NCBI GenBank assembly: GCA_036675475.1
Contig: JAKFEY010000020.1
Location: forward strand, 22,915-86,914
Length of the DNA: 64,000 nt
Direction: 5' to 3'
Origin: JALYRV01 sp036675475
GTDB lineage: Bacteria > Acidobacteriota > Vicinamibacteria > Vicinamibacterales > SCN-69-37
Positions 8,025 to 14,775 of this stretch are shown here, in pieces; within the stretch, counting starts at the first letter, position 1; the number at the start of each line of letters is the position of its first letter. The position numbers were made by a program, and so were the translations under genes. A model generated the notes under the pieces. It worked only from the letters and a program-made list of their open reading frames with translations. It did not search any database and had not been told where the DNA came from.

Positions 8025-9000
8025 CATCGCCGCATGCCACCCGAAGCGCAGAGCGCGGACGGTGGCGGCGCTGCTCCTGATTCCCGTGCTGCTCTCGGGT
8101 TCGGCCGGCTCGAACCCGTTCAGTGGCAAGCGGCTCTACGTCGATCCGAACTCCGCGGCCAAGCGGCAGGCGGAAACGTGGAAGCGGACGAGGCCTGTCG
8201 ATGCCGCGCTCATCGAGCGCATCGCGAATCAACCGGTCGCGCGCTGGATCGGCGGATGGGTGGGCGATGTCCGGCGCGAGATCAATCAGGCCGTTGCGAC
8301 GATCACCGGCTCGGGGTCGCTGCCCGTGTTTGTCGCCTACAACATTCCCTATCGCGACTGCGGCAGCTATTCCGCGGGCGGCTCCGCCACGGCCAACGCT
8401 TATCGCAAATGGGTTCGTGATTTTGCCGCCGGCGTCGGCGGCCGCAACGCCATCGTCATTCTCGAGCCCGATGCGCTGGCGGGCATGGACTGCCTCGCCG
8501 CGGGCGGACGGCAGGAGCGCGTGACGCTGCTGCGCGAAGCGGTGCAGGTGCTGCGCGCGCAGCGCGCCGCCGTGTACCTCGACGCGGGACATGCGAACTG
8601 GCATGCGCCCGAGGAGATGGCGCGGCGCCTGAAGCTCGCGGGAATCGATCAGGCGAATGGCTTTGCGCTGAACGTGTCGAACTTCGCGCCCACGCAGGCC
8701 AACGTCGCGTACGGCGAGAAGTTGTCGCGCCTGGTCGGCGGCAAGCACTTCATCATCGACACCAGCCGCAACGGGCTGCCGACGACGTCGAAGGAATGGT
8801 GCAATCCGCGCGGCCGCGCGCTGGGTGTGTCGCCGAGCACGAACACCGGTCACCCGCTCGTGGATGCGTTTCTGTGGGTGAAGGCGCCGGGCGAGTCGGA
8901 CGGCACGTGCGGCGGAGGCCCGCAGGCCGGCACGTGGTGGAGCACCTACGCGCTCGAACTGAGCCGCATGGCGTCGACGTTGAGCGGCAGAACCCGCTAA
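8005..9000 (+). CDS. Glycoside hydrolase family 6 (cellobiohydrolase/endoglucanase)
   Basis: Secreted beta-1,4-glucanase of family GH6, about 331 residues, a catalytic domain with no carbohydrate-binding module. After a signal segment (VAALLLIPVLLSGSAG), the family landmarks appear in order: VAYNIPYRDCGSYSAGGSA with the conserved DC, VILEPDALAGMDC carrying the expected catalytic acid Asp, YLDAGHANW, GFALNVSNF, and the C-terminal block beginning FIIDTSRNG and ending in WVKAPGESDGTC. The enzyme should cleave cellulose or related glucans by inversion. I placed the start at the ATG at 8005, but the one at 8002 is equivalent; no strong ribosome-binding site is visible. It ends four bases inside the convergent ATP-grasp gene. 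Together with the GH9 gene at 11683 it suggests cellulose use. Confidence 0.9.
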   Translation: MRDTAISIAACHPKRRARTVAALLLIPVLLSGSAGSNPFSGKRLYVDPNSAAKRQAETWKRTRPVDAALIERIANQPVARWIGGWVGDVRREINQAVATITGSGSLPVFVAYNIPYRDCGSYSAGGSATANAYRKWVRDFAAGVGGRNAIVILEPDALAGMDCLAAGGRQERVTLLREAVQVLRAQRAAVYLDAGHANWHAPEEMARRLKLAGIDQANGFALNVSNFAPTQANVAYGEKLSRLVGGKHFIIDTSRNGLPTTSKEWCNPRGRALGVSPSTNTGHPLVDAFLWVKAPGESDGTCGGGPQAGTWWSTYALELSRMASTLSGRTR

Positions 9001-9863
9001 AGGCGGCGCGCCGCGTCAATAGCGGCCGCGAAGCGCTCGATGCCGCCGGGCGATGAGCCAAGGAACAGATGCGGCTCGATCAACTCCGCTTCGGCGAGCA
9101 CGAAGCGGCCGTCCTGTTCGATGCCGTCCATCCGCGCGTACAGCGTTTTCGCGTCGAACAGGTTCAGCACGCGCGCGGCTTGTTCGATCAGCGCGGCCGA
9201 TAGGGCGAGCGGCTCGGTGCGGCCGCCGTATTCCTCCTGCACCCGGAAGTCGCCCGTCATTGCGCGCTTGATGACCGCGTGGCTGAAGCGCCCTCCAAGA
9301 AAGATGAGCGAGAGCTCGCCCTGCGTGATGGCGTCGAGGAACGGCTGGACGAGCGTGTCGCGCGCTTCAACGGCCGCGCGAAAGGTGTGCTCGCTGCCTG
9401 CCTCGCGCGCGTCGAGTCTCGCGGTGTGGAACGACGATGCGGACACCGCGGGTTTGATGACGAGCGCATCGGTGCCGAAGGCCTGCGCGATGGTGGCGAG
9501 CGGCGTGCCGTCGCCTCCGCGCGCGAGATGCGTAGGCACGATCGCGGCGCCGGCCGCTTCGAGCTCGAGCAGATATTGCTTGTGCGCGTTGCGCCGAAGC
9601 GTCGCCGGAGCGTTGAGCACCCGCACGCCGCGCGCCGACACCGCATCGGCCCATGCGAGGAACTCCTGGGGGCGGTGGTGGTAGTCCCAGCAGGAACGGA
9701 TGACGACGAGTTCCTGCTCCACGCGCTCGGGCGGAGTCGTTGACCAGACGAGGGGCGCGGCATCGATGCTTCGCACGGCCAGCGCCTCGACGACGGCGCG
9801 ATCCTCGGGCGTGAGGTCCGGATGATCTTCTGATGTGGCAAGTCCGACGCGCGCGCGAGGCAT
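8997..9863 (-). CDS. ATP-grasp enzyme (RimK/DcsG-like)
   Basis: A 288-residue ATP-grasp protein. It begins RVGLATSEDHPDL and has the block IRSCWDYHHRPQEFLAW near residue 57, typical of the cycloserine-synthase-like ATP-grasp group. ATP-binding landmarks are ALVIKPAVSASSFHTAR near 133 and LVQPFLDAI, followed by GELSLIFLGGRFSHAVIKR and the metal-binding acidic segment VLAEAELIEPHLFLGS near the end. Such enzymes join a carboxylate to an amine through an acyl-phosphate; the substrates here are unknown and no cycloserine genes are nearby. It converges on the GH6 gene with a four-base overlap. Confidence 0.83.
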   Translation of the reverse strand: MPRARVGLATSEDHPDLTPEDRAVVEALAVRSIDAAPLVWSTTPPERVEQELVVIRSCWDYHHRPQEFLAWADAVSARGVRVLNAPATLRRNAHKQYLLELEAAGAAIVPTHLARGGDGTPLATIAQAFGTDALVIKPAVSASSFHTARLDAREAGSEHTFRAAVEARDTLVQPFLDAITQGELSLIFLGGRFSHAVIKRAMTGDFRVQEEYGGRTEPLALSAALIEQAARVLNLFDAKTLYARMDGIEQDGRFVLAEAELIEPHLFLGSSPGGIERFAAAIDAARRL

Positions 9864-9908
9864 GGATCCGAAAACGGTAGCAGAAATTGCGGCCTCGCCC
9901 TGTGCAAT

Positions 9909-9957
9909 ACCTGTGGAAACTCACCCCGGGGCGAGTGTCCACAATTCATCCACAGGT
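9909..9957. promoter_or_regulatory. Nested dyads with three DnaA-box-like sequences
   Basis: In the divergent gap between the ATP-grasp gene and the toxin-antitoxin pair, ACCTGTGGA (9909-9917) and TCCACAGGT (9949-9957) are exact inverted repeats. Between them lies an 18-base palindrome ACTC-A-CCCCGGGG-C-GAGT (9919-9936) with one mismatched pair. TCATCCACA (9946-9954) differs from the DnaA box TTATCCACA at one base; GTGTCCACA (9935-9943) and the reverse complement of TGTGGAAAC (9912-9920) differ at two. DnaA binding is inference. Confidence 0.45.
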
Positions 9958-10011
9958 TGGCGTCTGCGCGCGGGCAGATTCTGCAACGCGAGATCGCGGG
10001 CGTAACGTGTA

Positions 10012-10033
10012 GCACACATTTCCTTTTGTGTGC
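10012..10033. promoter_or_regulatory. Dyad operator for the RHH/PIN toxin-antitoxin operon
   Basis: GCACACA (10012-10018) and TGTGTGC (10027-10033) are perfect 7-base inverted repeats around an 8-base TTTCCTTT spacer, ending 11 bases before the antitoxin ATG at 10045. Ribbon-helix-helix antitoxins usually bind such dyads at their own promoter, so this is the likely autoregulatory operator. Confidence 0.65.
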
Positions 10034-10044
10034 GACAATGCGGC

Positions 10045-10284
10045 ATGAAGAAATATATTCATGCGCGGTTGAGCAGCCAGGTGCGTGAGACGCTGGAGGA
10101 CCTCAAGGCGGCCACCGGCGCGACCGAATCGGAGCTTGTGCGGCAAGGGCTCGAGCTCGTCGCCGAGCGGTACCGCGCGCGGCCCTCCGCACTCGATCTG
10201 GCCGGCGACAGCGTGGGGAAGGTGCGCGGCGCGCCCCGCGACCTCTCGACCAGCGCCAGACACCTCGACGGCTTCGGCGAATGA
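10045..10284 (+). CDS. Ribbon-helix-helix antitoxin
   Basis: A 79-residue antitoxin. The N-terminus MKKYIHARLSSQVRETLEDL is a typical RHH beta-strand and helix, followed by GATESELVRQGLELV as the second helix. The C-terminal half (SALDLAGDSVGKVRGAP..) is the flexible toxin-binding tail seen with PIN partners. I chose the ATG at 10045 since it begins exactly at the DNA-binding strand; an in-frame GTG lies at 10030 inside the operator dyad. Its stop overlaps the toxin start in an ATGA, so toxin translation depends on antitoxin translation. Expected to repress its own promoter through the dyad at 10012-10033. Confidence 0.85.
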   Translation: MKKYIHARLSSQVRETLEDLKAATGATESELVRQGLELVAERYRARPSALDLAGDSVGKVRGAPRDLSTSARHLDGFGE

Positions 10285-10694
10285 ATCGTCCCGGCGTGCT
10301 TCTCGACACCGGACCGATCGTGGCGCTGCTGTCGAAGAACGATCGGCACCACGCGCGCGCCGCGGCGGCATTCGCGGCATGCGCCCCCCCGTTTCGCACC
10401 TGCGAGGCGGTGGTTGCGGAGGCCTGTTTTCTGATGCGCCGGGCCAGTCGAACCGGACCGGCCGAGGTGGTGCGGCTCGCCACGCGAGGCGTCTTCGAAA
10501 TTGCGTTATCCGCGGGGGACGAATTGTCCGCGCTGGCCACGCTCTTCGAGCGTTACACCGATCGGCCGATTTCGTTCGCCGATGCCTGTCTGATCCGCTG
10601 CGCGGAGTTGCACGACGAGCCGCGCATCCTCACGTTCGACGATGACTTCGACGTCTATCGGTGGGACCGGCGGCGGAAGTTCGAGCGGCTGTAG
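10281..10694 (+). CDS. PIN-domain toxin (VapC-like ribonuclease)
   Basis: A 137-residue PIN-domain protein, the normal length for a VapC-type endoribonuclease. Acidic residues expected for metal binding are in place: Asp9 in VLLDTGPIVALLSK, Glu42 and Glu47 in CEAVVAEA, Asp101 in SFADACLI, and Asp120/Asp122 in LTFDDDF. VapC toxins cut tRNA or rRNA; the target here is unknown. It overlaps the upstream RHH antitoxin by four bases (ATGA). tRNA-Arg begins about 50 bases downstream, and a tRNA-adjacent position is common for mobile toxin-antitoxin modules, although I see no attachment-site repeat. Confidence 0.88.
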   Translation: MNRPGVLLDTGPIVALLSKNDRHHARAAAAFAACAPPFRTCEAVVAEACFLMRRASRTGPAEVVRLATRGVFEIALSAGDELSALATLFERYTDRPISFADACLIRCAELHDEPRILTFDDDFDVYRWDRRRKFERL

Positions 10695-10746
10695 ATCCGC
10701 CCGCCCGGGCCACCTGCGAGGCGGTCGAAGGCTACAATTCCGTTAC

Positions 10747-10820
10747 GCGCCCGTAGCTCAGTTGGATAGAGCACCGGCCTTCTAAGCCGGGGGTCCCAGG
10801 TTCGAGCCCTGGCGGGCGCG
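10747..10820 (+). tRNA. tRNA-Arg (TCT anticodon)
   Basis: A full cloverleaf on the plus strand: acceptor GCGCCCG pairs with CGGGCGC, the D arm is AGCTCAGTTGGATAGAGC, the anticodon stem CCGGC/GCCGG encloses CTTCTAA with anticodon TCT, and the T arm is CCAGG-TTCGAGC-CCTGG. The discriminator is G and no CCA is encoded, since CTT follows. It reads AGA codons, rare in this GC-rich sequence. Confidence 0.96.
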
Positions 10821-11102
10821 CTTGCCTGAGTTCCGACCCGCCTGCGTCGCGGCCCGCCATCTCGCGGCTCGCGCAACACACCTCCGGCAGATCTCGCTGC
10901 CCCCGTTTCCACCAGCGCACATCGACCTGCCCTGTGCGCGGGCGTCTCGCACGTGTGCCCCACGCGCACAGGTGTGCGCCTTCTCACCTTTCTGGGATCT
11001 CTGTAAAGCCTTCTATTTACTGGGTTTCTTCCTCGACGACCGTCCGGCACGGCTCCCGCAGTAGCGAGGTGCGCGGGATTGGCCGCTGAGGAAGAAGAAG
11101 TC
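10821..11102 (+). other. Intergenic leader between tRNA-Arg and DUF5658 gene
   Basis: I see no convincing coding region here. It contains a 16-base palindrome GCGCACA-GG-TGTGCGC at 10965-10980, an AT-richer stretch around 10990-11030 that could hold a promoter (TGTAAAGCCTTCTATTTACT), and a hairpin-capable segment CCCGC..GCGGG around 11057-11079. The start-proximal GAGGAAGAAGAAG before ATG 11103 is a good ribosome-binding site. No known riboswitch family is matched. Confidence 0.4.
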
Positions 11103-11583
11103 ATGAAGAAGTTCTGGATCGCCTGTGTCGTCGCCGTCGCCCTCTTCGTTCCGGCCGTTGCTCAGGCCCAGAACCCGCTCAGCTCGGACATTCGCACGCG
11201 CGCGCTGCTGGCCGTCGACACCGCCACCGTGCGGGCGACGCCCGCCGCCATCGACGCACGTGATCTCGAACGGCGGTTGTTCGGGGAAAAGCGGTCGTCC
11301 GTCCTCTTGTCACTGTATGGCTCGCTCGCCGCTCTGAACGCCGCCGATGTCATCACGACACGGAAAGCCATCGCCCGGGGCGGACATGAACTGAATCCGA
11401 TCATGCAGGACGCGGCGGGCAACACGATGGTGATGTCCGGCGTCAAGGTCGCCACGACCGCCGCGAGTCCTCATGATCGATCGGATCGGCAAGAAGAACC
11501 GCCGCGCAGGTGTGATTACCGCACTCGTGGCCAACGGATTGATGGCCGCCGTCGTCGCACACAACGTCCGCCAGCTGCGCTGA
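11103..11583 (+). pseudogene. DUF5658-like membrane protein gene with a frameshift
   Basis: The frame opens well: a strong ribosome-binding site, MKKFWIACVVAVALFVPAVAQAQ as signal or first membrane segment, then LYGSLAALNAADVITTRKAI and GHELNPIMQDAAGN, which match the DUF5658 pattern (small membrane proteins of unknown function). After GVKVATTAA near 11465 the frame turns into arginine-rich nonsense. The next frame, entered at 11467, gives VLMIDRIGKKNRRAGVITAL then VANGLMAAVVAHNVRQLR and a TGA at 11581, which completes the expected C-terminal membrane helix. One extra base around 11466 explains this. The joined product would be about 159 residues. It is either a recent pseudogene or a one-base assembly error. 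Confidence 0.8.
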
Positions 11584-11682
11584 CCGCTCCACGTCGGTGA
11601 GCGTAAGGGCGGCTGCCGTATCGGCCGCAACGGGGGCACGCACGCCCCGCGCGGCCAGGCAGCGCCGGAGCCCTGGCGGCCC

Positions 11683-13437
11683 TCACTTCCCGCCGGCGTG
11701 CATCGCCATCAGCAGAATCGCCGACGCCGTGCCATCCATCGTCGGCTCGTTGGTCGAGTAGTCCTGCCAGTCGTCGTGATACACGGCCTGCTCACTCTGG
11801 AAATCCGCGAAGGCGTCGGGACGCGAGAGCGCCACGCCTTTGAGCGACGCGAAGATTGAGGAGTGCACGGGCCCGTCGACCAGCCCGCCGGCAACCATCT
11901 GCTTTGTGAGCTGGAACCAGGGGATGTGCACGTCGGCCGGCGAGACCGCGCCGATGCCGGTGAACATGGACGCGCCCCAGGGATTGGCGCCAAACAGCCA
12001 GTCGCGCTGCCGCGCGGTGAACGCGCGATAGGCGCGCGAGCCCGTCATGCGCTCGTACAGCATGCCCTGCGTGGCGAGCGCGACCACGAGGTTGTTCGAG
12101 CACCAGATGAAGGGCACGCCGATGCGCCACGGATTGCGCGCGCCCATGGCGACCGACGCGTCGAGGCCCGTCTTGTAATACGCGGGGAAGCCGGCCCGAT
12201 AGTGGCCCGCGTTCATGAAGGGATAGAACTCGTAGTGCAGCGCCGTGTCGCGCCCCATCCATGATGTGGCGCCGATCCGGCGCGCATACCGCGCGGCGTC
12301 GGCGCGATACGAGGCGTCGCCGGTGGCGCGATGCAGCTCCGACGCGCCCCATTCCATGTCGTCGGCCCACGTGTTCTCGTTGTAGCGATACGGGGAGCTG
12401 TACGAGTTGCCCTGCTGCACGCCTTCCTGCTTCTTGCCGAGGGCGTAGACCTCGCGCGCGGCGCGAAGGCAGCGGCGGGCGAAGGCCGCCTCGCGCGGAT
12501 CGTCCTTCCAGATCTGATACGCCAGCGCCATCGCGGCCGCGTAACGGCCCGCGATGTTGGCCACGCCGGTCGACTCGCTCTTGTACTTGCCCACGCCCTG
12601 CGGCGCGCCGGTCGCGAAATAGGTGACGCGATAGCTGCCCTTGCCCCAGCCATAGTCGGACTGATCGTCCTGCGGCAGGCGCCATCCTGAGTGATCGCGA
12701 TCGTCGGCAACCATGTGATACAGCTCGCCGGCCGACGGATGCAGGCGCAGCATCCAGTCGAGTCCCCACCGCGCCTCGTCAAGCACGTCGGGCCGGCCGT
12801 TGGCCGCCGGCTGGCCGAGATCGTTCGTGCGGTCGTTCCAGAACTGCGGCGCGATGCGATAGGCGAGCAGCAGCTGCGCCGTCGCATTGCTCGACGTGAT
12901 CAGGTACTTGAGGGTGTCGCCGGCGTCGTGCCATCCCCCGTGCGCGGGCAGGAAGCTGCCGGCCGGGCGCGGCCCGTCGACGGTGCGCCCATCGAAACGG
13001 TGACAGACCACGTCGAGGAAGGGGTTGTAGCCGCAGCGCTGCGACCGCATGAAGCCGAGCATCAGGTCGGCGGCGCCGGCAAACACGCCGGGGCCAATCT
13101 CGAACGGATGCGACTCGACGCCACCGATGCGCACGCGATAGTGGCCCGGCGCGCGCACCGCCGAGAAATCGAGATCGGCATGCGAGGTGAAGCGCCCCCA
13201 CGCCTGCGCGCCGCCGCGCGCCACGGCGCCTCGATGGACGATGGCGCCCGCCGCATCGACGACTTCGAACCGGTCGGGGATCGCACCGGCCGAAAACGCG
13301 ACCGCGATCTTCGAATCGCCCGGCAGGTATCCCAGCTGGCTGGCGCGCACGTGAAGGGTGTCGGCCTGCCCCGGCGCGAATGCGGAAGCGCCGGCCAGGG
13401 CGAGGACAAGTCGCGCAATGCGAAGCATGCGCGCCAT
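11683..13437 (-). CDS. Glycoside hydrolase family 9 endoglucanase
   Basis: Secreted cellulase-type enzyme of 584 residues. Signal peptide to about residue 25 (VLALAGASAFAPGQA), then an N-terminal immunoglobulin-like domain (about 27-115, HVRASQLGYLPGDSKIAVAF) common in bacterial GH9, then the (alpha/alpha)6 catalytic domain. GGWHDAGD at 167-174 carries the two conserved aspartates, one the catalytic base. The C-terminal NEPTMDG near 563-569 carries the catalytic glutamate. The DVVCHRF and CGYNPF segments are also family-typical. There is no carbohydrate-binding module or dockerin. It should hydrolyse beta-1,4-glucan in the periplasm or medium by inversion, complementing the GH6 enzyme 3 kb upstream. 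The ATG at 13437 lacks a clear Shine-Dalgarno sequence; the ATG three codons later is an alternative. Confidence 0.92.
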   Translation of the reverse strand: MARMLRIARLVLALAGASAFAPGQADTLHVRASQLGYLPGDSKIAVAFSAGAIPDRFEVVDAAGAIVHRGAVARGGAQAWGRFTSHADLDFSAVRAPGHYRVRIGGVESHPFEIGPGVFAGAADLMLGFMRSQRCGYNPFLDVVCHRFDGRTVDGPRPAGSFLPAHGGWHDAGDTLKYLITSSNATAQLLLAYRIAPQFWNDRTNDLGQPAANGRPDVLDEARWGLDWMLRLHPSAGELYHMVADDRDHSGWRLPQDDQSDYGWGKGSYRVTYFATGAPQGVGKYKSESTGVANIAGRYAAAMALAYQIWKDDPREAAFARRCLRAAREVYALGKKQEGVQQGNSYSSPYRYNENTWADDMEWGASELHRATGDASYRADAARYARRIGATSWMGRDTALHYEFYPFMNAGHYRAGFPAYYKTGLDASVAMGARNPWRIGVPFIWCSNNLVVALATQGMLYERMTGSRAYRAFTARQRDWLFGANPWGASMFTGIGAVSPADVHIPWFQLTKQMVAGGLVDGPVHSSIFASLKGVALSRPDAFADFQSEQAVYHDDWQDYSTNEPTMDGTASAILLMAMHAGGK

Positions 13438-13473
13438 TCTACGCGCGGGCCGATGCCGCGATACATTTGAAGG

Positions 13474-14313
13474 ATGGCAAAGACGAAGTTGCTCTCAGGC
13501 GGCAACCCGCAAATCGCGAAAGCCGACGGCAACGCGCCGGTGCAGGCCTACATCGCGGCCATGCCGGGGTGGAAACGTGGCGTCGGCAAGCGGCTCGACG
13601 CGCTGATCACCCGCACCGTGCCGGGCGTGCAGAAGGCCGTGAAGTGGAACTCGCCGTTCTACGGCATCGAGGGCCGCGGATGGTTCCTGTCGTTCCATGT
13701 CTTCACGCGCTACGTGAAGGTGACGTTCTTCCGCGGCAGCGACTTGCGGCCGGCGCCACCGGGGCCGAGCAAGGACAAGCACGTGCGCTATCTCGACATT
13801 CACGAAGACGATGAGTTCGACGAGAAGCAGATCGCGTCGTGGGTGAAACAGGCGGCGGCGCTGCCAGGCTGGATGGCGGCTTCGCCGAAGCCGAAAGCCG
13901 CAAAGCCGAACGCCGCAAAGCTGAACGCCGCGAAGTCGCAGGAGTCGCGCGCCGGTGACTGGCGCAAAGAGACGCTCGACCGCATGCGCGCGCTGATTCT
14001 GGAAGCCGATCCAGCGATGACCGAAGAGCGCAAGTGGCGCAAGCCCACTAATCCGGCAGGCGTCCCCGTCTGGTCTCACCACGGCATCGTCTGCACCGGC
14101 GAGACGTACAAGAACGCCGTGAAGCTGACGTTCGCGTACGGCGCCGAGCTTCCCGATCCGTCGCGCCTTTTCAACGCCAGCCTGGACGGCAACATGCGGC
14201 GCGCCATCGATATCGGTGAGGGCGAAGCGGTCAACGCGCGCGCGTTCAAGGCGCTCGTGAAGGCGGCCGTCGCCCGCAACGCCGCAGCCGCGAAGAAAAA
14301 GGACGGACGATGA
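13474..14313 (+). CDS. Tandem DUF1801/YdhG-like protein
   Basis: A 279-residue cytoplasmic protein with two related halves. The first (about 20-130) has PVQAYIAAMPGWKRGVGKRL, AVKWNSPFYGIEGRGWFLSF and the DUF1801 ending DEFDEKQIASWVKQA. The second (about 165-275) repeats the plan with ERKWRKPTNPAGVPVWSHHG and VKLTFAYGAELPDPSRLFN. They are joined by a lysine/alanine/proline linker (KPKAAKPNAAKLNAAK) that looks like a slipped tandem repeat. DUF1801 is a small fold of unknown function, sometimes linked to iron-chaperone-like proteins. Its stop overlaps the next gene's start by four bases (ATGA), suggesting coexpression with the PPC-domain protein. Confidence 0.82.
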   Translation: MAKTKLLSGGNPQIAKADGNAPVQAYIAAMPGWKRGVGKRLDALITRTVPGVQKAVKWNSPFYGIEGRGWFLSFHVFTRYVKVTFFRGSDLRPAPPGPSKDKHVRYLDIHEDDEFDEKQIASWVKQAAALPGWMAASPKPKAAKPNAAKLNAAKSQESRAGDWRKETLDRMRALILEADPAMTEERKWRKPTNPAGVPVWSHHGIVCTGETYKNAVKLTFAYGAELPDPSRLFNASLDGNMRRAIDIGEGEAVNARAFKALVKAAVARNAAAAKKKDGR

Positions 14314-14750
14314 CGAGCCGCGTGATTCAGGAAGGCGATCAGAAGACGTACATGGTGGTGTTCGAGGCGGGCGAGGAAGTCACGGCGGGCCTGCTCGCGT
14401 TTGCCAACGAACAGCATCTGTCGGCCGCGCACCTCACCGCGATCGGCGCCTTCGAGCGCGTGACGCTCGCGTTCTTCGATCTCCAGACGAAGGAGTACCG
14501 GAAGATTCCGGTCAACGAGCAGGTGGAGCTGCTCTCGCTCACCGGCAACATCGCCCTCGATGAAGAGAACAAGCCGAAGCTCCATGCGCACGTCGTCATC
14601 GGCAAAGCCGACGGCACGGCGCATGGCGGGCACCTGCTCGAGGCGTATGCACGGCCCACGGTCGAGGCCGTCGTGGTGGCATCGTCGGGCAGCCTGCGCC
14701 GCCGGATGCGTCCGGAGTTCGGTCTCGCGCTGCTCGATCTCTCCGACTAG
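14310..14750 (+). CDS. PPC/DUF296-domain protein
   Basis: A 146-residue protein that consists of one PPC (plants and prokaryotes conserved, DUF296) domain. Landmarks are LLAFANEQHLSAAHLTAIGA near residue 28-47, VELLSLTGNIALDEENKP near 74, and LHAHVVIGKADGTAHGGHLL near 93, which contains the conserved histidines that bind metal in bacterial PPC proteins. In plants the domain accompanies AT-hooks; bacterial stand-alone forms have no settled role. It is translationally coupled to the DUF1801 protein and converges on the beta-propeller gene at 14776. Confidence 0.88.
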   Translation: MTSRVIQEGDQKTYMVVFEAGEEVTAGLLAFANEQHLSAAHLTAIGAFERVTLAFFDLQTKEYRKIPVNEQVELLSLTGNIALDEENKPKLHAHVVIGKADGTAHGGHLLEAYARPTVEAVVVASSGSLRRRMRPEFGLALLDLSD

Positions 14751-14775
14751 CGCGCTATCGCGCCGGCGCGGCGAG

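Noticed and set aside
10694..10820. Integration site of a genomic island at tRNA-Arg
   Set aside because: No direct repeat of the tRNA 3' end, integrase or phage gene is present in the window.
10821..11102. Possible c-di-GMP or other riboswitch before the DUF5658 gene
   Set aside because: The GEMM core GGGCAAACC and other known core motifs are absent; only general palindromes are visible.
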